Shown here in pieces: positions 1-6,446 of a stretch of DNA of 9,791 nt. The number at the start of each line of letters is the position of its first letter. Within the stretch, counting starts at the first letter, position 1. The DNA lies in contig NZ_JNXI01000054.1 in NCBI RefSeq assembly GCF_000717055.1, positions 1 through 9,791 on the forward strand. Direction: 5' to 3'. The notes under the pieces are model-generated. The model worked only from the letters and a program-made list of their open reading frames with translations, did not search any database and was not told the DNA's origin. The stretch is from Streptomyces iakyrus. Its GTDB lineage: Bacteria; Actinomycetota; Actinomycetes; Streptomycetales; Streptomycetaceae. The position numbers and the translations under genes are program-made.

Positions 1-188
1 GGCAAGGTCGAACGTTTCCACCGCACCCTGCTCGACGAGTGGGCCTACCACCGGCCCTACACCTCAGACGCCGAGCGCCAGGCAGCGTTTCCCGACTGGA
101 CTGGTACAACTACCACCGACCCCACACCGGAATCGGCGGCCAAACGCCAGCCAGCCGCGTCACCAACCTGTCCGGTCAGCACACCTAG
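1..188 (+). pseudogene. IS481-type transposase, C-terminal remnant, frameshifted
   Basis: Frame 1 opens with GKVERFHRTLLDEWAYHRPY, the rve/DDE integrase-core segment around the last catalytic Glu that is typical of IS481-family transposases. It continues to about base 99 (FPDW). The expected continuation, WYNYHRPHTGIGG followed by TPASRVTNL, is read only from frame 3, starting at the tgg at 102 and ending at the TAG at 186-188. A net loss of one or four bases at about 99-101 explains the switch; compared with the usual DWLHWYN, a 4-base loss fits best. The N-terminal part lies outside the window. The copy is therefore probably inactive unless the change is a sequencing error. No clear terminal inverted repeat is visible after the stop. 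Confidence 0.85.
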
Positions 189-247
189 AGCGGGCGGCGC
201 GGGAGTTCGACAAGGACCCCCACCGCGCAGCACGGGAACTGTGCGCC

Positions 248-541
248 ATGACCGCTCTCATCCTCGACCGCTACCTCGACTGCCGCTTCGGCGCGCTACT
301 CGACGAAGACCAGCTGACCGGCCTGGAGCCGGCCCGCAACCGTGAAACCCTGCGGCTGATCCTGGCGGCGGCCCTTACGGCGGCGACCGCCGTCGGTATC
401 GGCTTCCTCAACCCGCCCGCCGCCGCCGTACCCCTACTCATCGGCGTGGCCGGGCTGCCGTTCTTCTCCCTCGCCTACGGGCACCGCACCGGCCGGTCTC
501 TCGACCATCTCGACGCGCTGCGAGGCGTCCAGCGGCCGTAA
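248..541 (+). CDS. Small two-helix membrane protein, probably 5'-truncated
   Basis: This encodes 97 aa from the ATG at 248, with no family I recognise. A polar helix-forming start (residues ~1-32) is followed by two hydrophobic segments at about 36-54 (RLILAAALTAATAVGIGFL) and 58-77 (AAVPLLIGVAGLPFFSLAYG), then a basic tail ending GVQRP. The same frame is open upstream to base 188, immediately at the end of the transposase remnant, and that stretch (ERAAREFDKDPHRAARELCA) looks like a continuation of the protein. There is no clear ribosome binding site before 248. The best reading is the C-terminal piece of a longer membrane protein cut by the insertion element, so the ATG may be internal. Third-position G/C bias supports coding. 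Confidence 0.5.
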   Translation: MTALILDRYLDCRFGALLDEDQLTGLEPARNRETLRLILAAALTAATAVGIGFLNPPAAAVPLLIGVAGLPFFSLAYGHRTGRSLDHLDALRGVQRP

Positions 542-556
542 CGCCGCAGTACCCGC

Positions 557-934
557 GTGCGGGTGAAGGGCGGCGCGGTCAAGTGCCTGCACTTCGGCGG
601 GATGGGTATTGCGCTGCTGCTTGACGGTGCGGACCCCGAGGGGGGCTTGCACCTGTCCTTCAGCGCCCCGGCCGACTGCTGCGCCGGCGAGTTGCGGACC
701 GCCATCGAGTTGATCGAGGCCTCCGTGCAGCAACTGCAGGATAAGGACCTGCTGATGAGCGACTACCGGGGCGAGCCGCTCGACGAAGTCCTCCAGCGGT
801 TCACTGAGTCCTCCGACGCGGCGAAGGACCTCGTGGGTGCGCTCCACGGCAGGCTGGGCACGGCCTACTCCGCCATTGGGCGTGTCGCGTACGGGGAGGA
901 ACCCGAGGAGCAGGAGTCGGCGACGGGAAGCTGA
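557..934 (+). CDS. Hypothetical protein, alpha-helical C-terminal half
   Basis: This encodes 125 aa from a GTG at 557, or about 110 aa from the ATG at 602 (MGIALLLDGADPEGG). Neither start has a convincing ribosome binding site, so the start is undecided. The first half looks mixed or beta-like. From about residue 45 onward the sequence is amphipathic and helical (ELRTAIELIEASVQQLQDKD, then an LDEVLQRF segment and DAAKDLVGALHGRLG). The tail is acidic (EEPEEQE). There is no signal peptide or membrane segment. I do not recognise the family. A long overlapping minus-strand frame (434-1066) covers the same bases; I prefer the plus strand because of its more natural amino-acid composition. The neighbours are gene fragments, so this may also be a remnant. 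Confidence 0.45.
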   Translation: MRVKGGAVKCLHFGGMGIALLLDGADPEGGLHLSFSAPADCCAGELRTAIELIEASVQQLQDKDLLMSDYRGEPLDEVLQRFTESSDAAKDLVGALHGRLGTAYSAIGRVAYGEEPEEQESATGS

Positions 935-1092
935 GTCCGCCGGTTCGGCGGGTGTGATCGTCTGCGGATGGTGTTGCGCGGAGGCCGGGAGGTGCGCTTC
1001 ACCGACATCGCGCACCTTGAGTTCGACCTGTAGTCCCTCGAACAGCGGCGAGCCCTGGACCACCATTCCGGGGCTCGCTCGCGGATTTTGCA
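935..1092. other. Short non-coding or scrambled stretch before the MFS fragment
   Basis: I find no plus-strand gene here. On the minus strand an ATG at 1064-1066 starts a frame (MVVQGSPLFEGLQVELKVRD) that runs through the opposite strand of the 557-934 ORF. It is more likely an antisense reading or a fragment than a complete gene. The join to recognisable transporter sequence at about 1093 suggests a rearrangement point. Confidence 0.3.
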
Positions 1093-1407
1093 GTGCCCTT
1101 CGAACACTGGCGTGCCCATACCGCCGTCGCGATCCTGGCCGTCCCGTTCGTCCTGGGCGGGATCGGCATCGGCGCGGTCGAAACGGCCGAGCACTCGGCT
1201 GTCGCGGTCCTCGCCCCCGCGGACATGCGCGGCTCCGCCTTCGGCATGCTCGCCGCCGTCCAGTCTTTCGGCAACCTCGCCGCCTCGGCCCTCGCCAGCA
1301 TCCTCTGGACCGCCTTCTCCGCCGCCGCGGCCTTCGCGTACCTCACCACGTGGATGTTCGTCGCGCTGGCCGGACTGACCGTCACCTCCCGCGGACTCGG
1401 GCGGTGA
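1093..1407 (+). pseudogene. MFS transporter, C-terminal fragment
   Basis: Only about 104 aa remain of what is normally a ~400 aa, 12-helix major facilitator. Three hydrophobic stretches are visible: residues ~10-28 (AHTAVAILAVPFVLGGIGIG), ~49-77 (FGMLAAVQSFGNLAASALAS) and ~78-98 (AAAFAYLTTWMFVALAGLTV). Between them lies GAVETAEHSAVAVLAPADMR, with a small GSAFGMLAAVQSFGN motif, typical of helices 10-12 of drug-efflux-like MFS proteins. The frame has no recognisable transporter sequence before 1093 and no ribosome binding site, so the N-terminal two thirds were lost. It ends at the TGA at 1405-1407, 9 bases from the convergent permease gene. The family assignment is from remembered sequence pattern; the substrate is unknown. 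Confidence 0.7.
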
Positions 1408-1416
1408 CGGTCGGGG

Positions 1417-2133
1417 TCACACGCCGGCCAGCAGGCGTCCGGTGTAGCCGACCATGACGGTCCAAAACAGGCCCGTATAGCCCCGCTCACCGATTCTGGT
1501 GTTGAAGCGTCTTCCGAGGAAGGTCGCGATGAACATCAGCGGCACGCACACCAGGGCGACGAGGTAGTCCCCGCCCGTCAGCAGCGCGGCATCCGTCCAG
1601 ACGGCGGTCTTCGTGACGTCCCCGACGAGCGAGACCAGGGAGAGCGCGCCAACGAGGTGGAGGCGGTCCAGATCCAGCCCGCGGACCGCGAGCCCCTTGA
1701 GGGGGCCGGACGTACCGCTGAATCCGGACGTCGCACCCGAGGCGAAGGCCAGCAGCGGGGAGCCGGCCCGCCGCCAGCGGGTCAGGTCGAACGTCTCCAC
1801 CAGGAACGCGGCGGCGAAGCTCGCGATGACCGCGAGTGTCACGGCCCGTTCCGGGGCGGAGATGAGCAACTTGGCCCCCAGGAGGGCCCCCGCGGCGACC
1901 AGCACGATCACGAGCGCGGCCTTGCGGAGGGGAAGCGTCGCCCGGTAGGCGAAGACCTTCACCAGGTTGTTGGCGGCGAGGAGGAGGGCCGCCAGCGCCA
2001 CCCCGGACTTGGTGCCGAGAACCAGCGCCAGCGTGGGGACGAGGATCAGGCTGCCTCCGAACCCGGCCGAGGCGGACAGGAGGAACGCGGCGGCCACCGC
2101 AAGGAACACGACCGGGATCAGAAGCGGATCCAT
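1417..2133 (-). CDS. TauE/SafE family membrane permease (putative sulfite/organosulfonate or anion exporter)
   Basis: This 238 aa polytopic membrane protein is about the usual length of the TauE/SafE (DUF81) family. Two internally related halves each carry a glycine-rich family signature: GFGGSLILVP at residues ~24-33 and GFSGTSGP at ~137-144. Hydrophobic helices lie at about 5-22, 27-60, 71-91, 97-112, 124-140, 158-172, 186-204 and 218-236. Known members export sulfite, sulfoacetate or other small anions; the substrate here cannot be read from sequence. The ATG at 2131-2133 was chosen because AAGGCGA lies 6-7 bases upstream and overlaps the stop of the preceding gene. It is last in the three-gene minus-strand operon and faces the MFS fragment. 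Longer in-frame extension upstream would run through the neighbouring gene and is not credible. Confidence 0.85.
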   Translation of the reverse strand: MDPLLIPVVFLAVAAAFLLSASAGFGGSLILVPTLALVLGTKSGVALAALLLAANNLVKVFAYRATLPLRKAALVIVLVAAGALLGAKLLISAPERAVTLAVIASFAAAFLVETFDLTRWRRAGSPLLAFASGATSGFSGTSGPLKGLAVRGLDLDRLHLVGALSLVSLVGDVTKTAVWTDAALLTGGDYLVALVCVPLMFIATFLGRRFNTRIGERGYTGLFWTVMVGYTGRLLAGV

Positions 2134-2144
2134 CGCTGCTCGCC

Positions 2145-4580
2145 TTACGGGATCGTCGACAGGTCGATCCGGAACATTCCGCGACCGTGGGTCACGCAGA
2201 CGAGCACCTCGCCCATCCAAAACAGGTCGTCGACCGAGCAGTTGGTCGGGCCCTCGTTCGTCGGCGACCAGCTCGCCCCGGCGTCCTCGCTGGCGAACAG
2301 TCCCACCTCGGTGCCGCAGTAGAGCAGGTGCGTCCGCCGCGGATGCACCGCCAGGGCCCGGATCGGGGCGGGCGGCAGAGTGGTGGCGAGGTTGGTCCAG
2401 GCCGCTCCGGCGTTCGTGGTCACCCACAGGTTGCCGGTCTCGTATCCGCCGAAGGTGACGTAGGCGGTGCCCGGGTCCGTCGGGTGCACAGTGATGCCGG
2501 TGCAGTAGCGCCGTGGCGTCAGTGGACTCGGCCCCGTCGCGCCGACGCGTGCCCAGGTGGGCGTGGGCGCGGTGCCGTTGGCGGTGCGGAAGACCATGCC
2601 GTCCTCGTGGCCCACCCACACCACGTCCGAGTTGCCGCGCGCCACCGCGATCGCGCTGATCACCGCGCTGACTCCGGGCTTGATCGCCCGCCACGTCGGT
2701 CCGGAGGTGGGGGTGTTGGGCTGTTTGGCGTTGTCGGTCCGCCACAGCGATACGCCGCCTGCCAGAATCCGGTTCTCGTCGTTCGGATCGAGCACGAACG
2801 GTGCGATGAAGAGCGCGTTCTCGTTCTTCGCGTCCGGGATGCGGAAGGGCATCTGCTTCCAGGACCACTCGCCCGTCCCGAAGTTGAAGAACTGGCCGCT
2901 GATGTAGCGGTCGCCCCGCGTGTCGTCGGTGGTGGCGCCGTCGGTGTTGCGGTGGATGTTGAGGAAGACGTACTCGCCGTAGAAGACGTTGGGGTCGGTG
3001 GGGTCGGAGGCGCACCAGCCGCCGTCACCGCCGAAGAACTCCCGCCAGTCCTCGGTGCCGAGGGCGGGGTCGAAGACGAGCGAGCCGTTGTCCTGCGCGC
3101 CGCCGATGATCTTTCCGCTGCCGGTGTGGCCCGCCCCGGCGTAGAACTGCGTCACGCCGTAGTCGTTCACCAACTCGGTCCAGCCGTTCACGAACGGGGG
3201 CTGCGGCTCGGTTCCGACGACCGCCAGGTCGTCCGCCCTGAACACACCGCCGTCGTTGCCGAAGAACATTGTGCGGTTGGTGACTCCGTCGTACGAGGGG
3301 TGCGCGACGATGGCGTGCTGGTCGGCGTGGACCGAGGTGGGCTCCCACCAGGTGCTGATCTCGGCCAGATGGTCGCCGCCGTCGGTGCTGCGGTACAGGT
3401 TGACGCCGCCGACGACCACCAGGTCGGCGTCGGTCGGGTCCCCGGCCCAGATGGCGTTGTCGTACCAGCCCTGACCGCCGAGGTAGTCCGACGGCAGGCC
3501 GTCCGGGGTCAGCGTCTTCCTCTTTCTGTAGGACGCTCCGCCGTCCTGCGACCGCCAGATCTGGCCGGTGGTCATCTGGACCGACGCGTAGACGATGTCC
3601 GGGTTCTGCGCCGCGTACGCGAGCTCAACCCGGCCGGTCCACGGGTCGCCGGTCGCGAGGTCCCAGGTGAGACCCCCGTCTCGGCTGAACCAGGCCGCGC
3701 CGTCGCGCAGCGACCCGGCGACCGCCTTGTCGCTGTCCTGTGGATCGAATCGGACGTCCCCGAGCGGGTGGCCGAGCACCCTGGTCCAGGTGGCCCGCGC
3801 GGGATCCTCGCTGCGGAAGAGGCCGGTGGAGGTGGCCGCGAGGACGACGCTCCCGTCCTGCGACACCGCGATCCGGCTCACGAACTGGAAGTCCGGGGTC
3901 TGGGTGGCCGCGATCGGGGCCCAGGCGACCGCGTCGGTGGTGCGGAAGATGCCATTGCCCCGGATGGCGTCGAGGTTGTGGAAGGCCTCGCCGGTCCCAA
4001 CGTACATCGTGGACGCGTCGGACGGGTCCATGGCGATGCAGCCGCAGGAGAGGTTCTCCAGGAAGTCGTCGACCGGCGCCCATCGGGCACCGCCGTCCTG
4101 GGTGTGCCATACCCCGCCGCCGGCGCTCACGGCCCACATCCTGTCCGGATCCGCCGGGTCGATCACGATGCCGCGGGTCCGTCCGCCGATGTTTCCGGGG
4201 CCGAGCCACACCCAGTTGGCCAGCTGCATGCCGGCCGTCGGGGCCGGTCCGGTCCGGCGAGGTCGGCCGTTCAGACCGGTCGGCACACCGGCGGTCATGG
4301 GCGGCGCCTCGCGCCTCAGCAGGCTCTCCGCCTCCGCGTAGGCCGCGCCCAGACCGTGCGGCCGGACGTTTCCGTCGTCACTGCGCTCCTGCTTGAGGCG
4401 GAAGAGCCCGCGGGCAGTGGGCAGGTCGGGGAAGTCGAGGCGCAGCAGGGCCCGCCGTACCGCGGCGTCTGGCAGGGCGGCGAGCGTCTCGTTCGTCGTA
4501 CCGCGGGAGCGGCACAGCAACTGCACCTGCGTGACGCTGATGTTCTTCCGCTGGGCGACTACTTCGTCTGAGATGGCCAT
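2145..4580 (-). CDS. BNR/Asp-box beta-propeller protein (sialidase/GH74/VPS10-like fold) with unrecognised N-terminal region
   Basis: This encodes 811 aa. Residues ~1-95 form an Arg/Leu-rich, probably helical region (DEVVAQRKNISVTQVQLLCR, later ARGLFRLKQERSDDG) that I do not recognise. A Pro/Gly linker leads at ~121 to the propeller, opening with WVWLGPGNIGGRTRGIVIDP. Asp-box-like repeats (S/T-x-D-x-G-x-x-W/Y) occur at ~160 (TQDGGARW), 299 (SRDGGLTW), 344 (SQDGGASY), 398 (STDGGDH), 721 (TNAGAAW) and 764 (SEDAGASW). They alternate with xDPxDPxxxY strands, as in multi-blade BNR/VPS10-type folds; the length allows one large or two stacked propellers. I see no sialidase Arg triad and no signal peptide, so a binding or scaffold role is as likely as hydrolysis. 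The ribosome binding site is weak (GGCGGTG). It lies 48 nt after the PQQ-like gene and 11 nt before the permease. Confidence 0.85.
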   Translation of the reverse strand: MAISDEVVAQRKNISVTQVQLLCRSRGTTNETLAALPDAAVRRALLRLDFPDLPTARGLFRLKQERSDDGNVRPHGLGAAYAEAESLLRREAPPMTAGVPTGLNGRPRRTGPAPTAGMQLANWVWLGPGNIGGRTRGIVIDPADPDRMWAVSAGGGVWHTQDGGARWAPVDDFLENLSCGCIAMDPSDASTMYVGTGEAFHNLDAIRGNGIFRTTDAVAWAPIAATQTPDFQFVSRIAVSQDGSVVLAATSTGLFRSEDPARATWTRVLGHPLGDVRFDPQDSDKAVAGSLRDGAAWFSRDGGLTWDLATGDPWTGRVELAYAAQNPDIVYASVQMTTGQIWRSQDGGASYRKRKTLTPDGLPSDYLGGQGWYDNAIWAGDPTDADLVVVGGVNLYRSTDGGDHLAEISTWWEPTSVHADQHAIVAHPSYDGVTNRTMFFGNDGGVFRADDLAVVGTEPQPPFVNGWTELVNDYGVTQFYAGAGHTGSGKIIGGAQDNGSLVFDPALGTEDWREFFGGDGGWCASDPTDPNVFYGEYVFLNIHRNTDGATTDDTRGDRYISGQFFNFGTGEWSWKQMPFRIPDAKNENALFIAPFVLDPNDENRILAGGVSLWRTDNAKQPNTPTSGPTWRAIKPGVSAVISAIAVARGNSDVVWVGHEDGMVFRTANGTAPTPTWARVGATGPSPLTPRRYCTGITVHPTDPGTAYVTFGGYETGNLWVTTNAGAAWTNLATTLPPAPIRALAVHPRRTHLLYCGTEVGLFASEDAGASWSPTNEGPTNCSVDDLFWMGEVLVCVTHGRGMFRIDLSTIP

Positions 4581-4628
4581 GATGGCACCGCCGATCGGGA
4601 TGGGATGGTGCGGTTGGGTGAGGAGCGT

Positions 4629-5387
4629 CTAAGGCCGGAGCCTGGGCGCCCGCCTCGGTGTTGCGCGGTCCAGTTCCACCTCCCACGCGAGCGTGCCGGT
4701 GCGGGGGTCTGCGGCCCTCAGGACCACGGCGCCCGAGTCGGGGCGAAGGAGGAGTTCCATGCGTTTGTCGCCGACCAGGCTCTGGTCCAATACAGCGGAC
4801 TGCTGGTCGGAAGAAGCCGCCGGCGGTACGGGGGGTGGCACATCGGCGTCGGCCTTCTCCGGGAGCTCCTCTGCCTCCGCCCCGGCTCCCGCCCATGCCT
4901 CTGCCTCGGCTTCCGCTGCGGGGAGGACTTCCAGCAAAGGGGGGCCCGTCAGACCGACCTTCAGGGCTCCGTGCGCCGTGCGCCGGGACTCCTCCAAGAC
5001 ACCTGCGCTCGGTGCGGCGCCCCCGCGGTACCAGGTCCGGGCGACCCAGCGGAGCACCACGCCGTCGTCGGACTCTTCGGTCCGCAGGGTGAAGTCGCGG
5101 GTGTCGTCGAGGGTGCAACGTGCCCACGGCGGGAGGTCGACCGGCTCCGAAGTCCAGCGGTCCTCGCCGGTCGCGGCGTCGAGCACCACGACCATGAGCG
5201 TCGGCGACGGGTTGATCCGCAGGGCCACGACCGACCCGGCGTGCAGCGCGCACGGTCGCAGGCTGGGCCCGTGGCTCCACAGCAGTGCGCCGTTCTCCAG
5301 GTCCAGTGCTATCAGTGCACCTTCGTGATCGTGTACGACGGCCTGCCGGCCGTGCGCATCGACCACGCCGCGCGGAATTCTCGCCAT
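4629..5387 (-). CDS. PQQ-like (quinoprotein-type) beta-repeat protein
   Basis: This encodes 252 aa. Three blade-closing motifs of the PQQ-like/WD40-like repeat type are visible: ALDLENGALLW (27-37), LDAATGEDRW (69-78) and AADPRTGTLAWEVEL (235-249). The protein is too short for a full eight-blade propeller and may need another chain to close it, or be shortened. A low-complexity Ala/Glu stretch followed by Pro (EAEAEAWAGAGAEAEELPEK, ~159-178, then a PPPVPP segment) separates blades two and three. There is no signal peptide and no cofactor-binding Cys pair, so cofactor binding is not indicated. The ATG at 5385-5387 has GGGAG six bases upstream. It is first in the three-gene minus-strand operon. 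Known proteins with few PQQ-like repeats often act as interaction modules; its job here is unknown. Confidence 0.75.
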   Translation of the reverse strand: MARIPRGVVDAHGRQAVVHDHEGALIALDLENGALLWSHGPSLRPCALHAGSVVALRINPSPTLMVVVLDAATGEDRWTSEPVDLPPWARCTLDDTRDFTLRTEESDDGVVLRWVARTWYRGGAAPSAGVLEESRRTAHGALKVGLTGPPLLEVLPAAEAEAEAWAGAGAEAEELPEKADADVPPPVPPAASSDQQSAVLDQSLVGDKRMELLLRPDSGAVVLRAADPRTGTLAWEVELDRATPRRAPRLRP

Positions 5388-5835
5388 CCCGGGCTCCCAG
5401 GTGGGTGTCGCAGGAACGCGGATGCAGGATCACGGGCCGGGGCCGTGAGGCGTGCGGGCCGCCCAGCGCGACCAAGAAGGTCCGGCCCGGCCGTGGGCCG
5501 GAGGACACTTTCATCGTCCTCCCGGCCGGGGAGGGCGGCAAATGGCTCTGCCCCGCAATCCCGCTCGCCTTCCCGTCAGTTGACGCATACACCACCCGCA
5601 CCGGGGTCGGCGGCGCGGTCCGGCGAGCAGGTGTGGGCGAGGGTGAGGTGACGGCACATGGGTTCGAGGACGGCCCCTGCGTCATCGAGGTCCGGGAGAG
5701 TGACGCGGCCGCCTCCGCCTCGCGCTGGGCGGCCGTCAGAGCCTGGTCGCGTTGCAGCCAGCTCTGCTCGACGTGTGACGTGTGAGTGGTCGTGGCCTGG
5801 TACTGCCGTGCCTGTTCCGATTGCTGGGCAGTTTT
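5388..5835. other. 448-base gene-poor stretch, presumed promoter/leader of the minus-strand operon
   Basis: No gene is recognised. A plus-strand open frame with coding-like third-position G/C runs from about a GTG at 5405 to the stop at 5783-5785 (contains FIVLPAGEGGKWLCPAIPLA). It has no good ribosome binding site, matches nothing I know, and would start only 17 bases from the divergent ATG at 5387. A minus-strand frame also passes through the whole stretch. Either could be a decayed fragment. No sigma-70-like promoter stands out. The stretch contains the paired stem-loops at 5481-5527. Confidence 0.35.
5481..5527 (-). promoter_or_regulatory. Overlapping alternative stem-loops in operon leader
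   Basis: Stem A has 8-base arms TCCGGCCC (5481-5488) and GGGCCGGA (5495-5502) around a 6-base loop. Stem B pairs GGCCGGAGGAC (5496-5506) with GTCCTCCCGGCC (5516-5527), 11 pairs with one bulged C, around a 9-base loop. The stems share 5496-5502, so only one can form at a time. They sit about 95-140 bases upstream of the start of the PQQ-like gene on the minus strand. The arrangement resembles an attenuator, but GC-rich DNA gives such pairs by chance and no poly-U tract is present. Confidence 0.35.
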
Positions 5836-6150
5836 GAGGGGCTGTGTCCGCGTCGTTTGTAATGACTGGTGCGTGCTTGGTGTTGGCGTCGTCGGCGCCA
5901 TGTCGACCAGTGCAGGACGTGGTCGATGGGGGTGGGTCGGCGGTCGGTGAGGCGGGTGATCAGGCGTCGTATCTCGGCGAGGCTCAACTGGATGAGCTGG
6001 GATGATCCGTTTCTGCTTTCTCCGCATCCAGCTCGCGGGCCCGCAGAACGGTGAGGCAGGCGTGGGCGGGCATGGCGAGGGTCATGTGGCGGTGCCAGCC
6101 CGGATAGCGGCGGACCTGGGAATCGTCCAGGCCGCACTCCTGTCGCAGTT
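5836..6150 (-). pseudogene. IS701-type transposase, C-terminal remnant, frameshifted
   Basis: On the minus strand, frame A reads [40 protein letters not shown] and EKAETD, then stops at 5984-5986. Frame B continues at once with [20 protein letters not shown] and HVLHWSTWRRRRQHQARTSH, ending YKRRGHSP. Together they match, from memory of the family, the last ~100 residues of actinobacterial IS701-family transposases (DDE type, about 400 aa when complete). The frame change lies around 6002-6008 (net one base). The usual stop after the final RRGH segment appears lost, so frame B reads on to 5736. Everything upstream of the ECGLDD motif is missing, and the break coincides with the hairpin at 6152-6187. 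The remnant is non-functional. Confidence 0.8.
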
Positions 6151-6151
6151 C

Positions 6152-6187
6152 AAGGGGCCGTTCCGGGAAAATCGGGAACGGCCCCTT
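6152..6187. terminator. Perfect 13-bp inverted repeat, probable bidirectional terminator
   Basis: The arms AAGGGGCCGTTCC (6152-6164) and GGAACGGCCCCTT (6175-6187) are exactly complementary, with a 10-base A-containing loop. Strong GC hairpins without a long U tract are typical Streptomyces terminators. It separates the transposase remnant from the plus-strand propeller-protease operon. Its position exactly at the transposase break also allows it to be a scar or element end. Confidence 0.6.
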
Positions 6188-6434
6188 CGCCATGGCCCGA
6201 ACTATCCCCGGCTTGGATATGCCCACGCGGCTCTCCGGGCAAGTTGCGAGAGGGCGCTGCGAGAGCGACGCTGGTAGCGGAGCTTCGATGTCCCGTGCGG
6301 TCACCCGCAGAATGTTGAACCGTCGCCCTTCCTCCTGGCCGGTTCCACCAGCCAAAGGGGCTCGCATCAGCATTCGGTCTCGTCTTCCCTGATTTTCCTG
6401 CCTGACTCCAAGCCGCATGGGCTCTTCCCGAGTT
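6188..6434 (+). promoter_or_regulatory. Upstream region of the propeller-metzincin operon
   Basis: No gene is supported here. This is the only space between the hairpin and the ribosome binding site, so the operon promoter should be in it. I do not see a confident -35/-10 pair; candidates near 6214 (TTGGAT) and 6314 (TTGAAC) lack a good partner. A short plus-strand frame at 6192-6392 is rich in Arg/Ser and looks spurious. Confidence 0.35.
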
Positions 6435-6440
6435 GAGGTG
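6435..6440 (+). promoter_or_regulatory. Ribosome binding site deciding the start of the propeller-metzincin gene
   Basis: GAGGTG lies 6 bases before the ATG at 6447. The in-frame ATG at 6417 has no comparable site and would add only ten unrelated residues, so 6447 is preferred. Confidence 0.75.
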
Positions 6441-6446
6441 AGTTTC

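Noticed and set aside
1417..3015. 532-codon version of the permease
   Set aside because: The first ~294 residues are an off-frame reading of the propeller gene. The ATG at 2133 with its ribosome binding site gives a normal-length TauE-type protein.
2187..4571. 794-codon plus-strand open frame opposite the Asp-box propeller gene
   Set aside because: It is the mirror of a high-GC coding frame: its translation is Arg/Gly/Val-rich without motifs, while the minus strand gives clear Asp-box repeats.
5655..5690. Possible tRNA T-arm (GGGTTCGAGG)
   Set aside because: No acceptor, D or anticodon arms can be arranged around it.
4378..6027. 549-codon minus-strand open frame spanning the PQQ-like gene and IS701 remnant
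   Set aside because: It crosses several unrelated features in a different frame from each and has Pro/Arg/Ser-biased composition. Only local pieces in other frames resemble real proteins.
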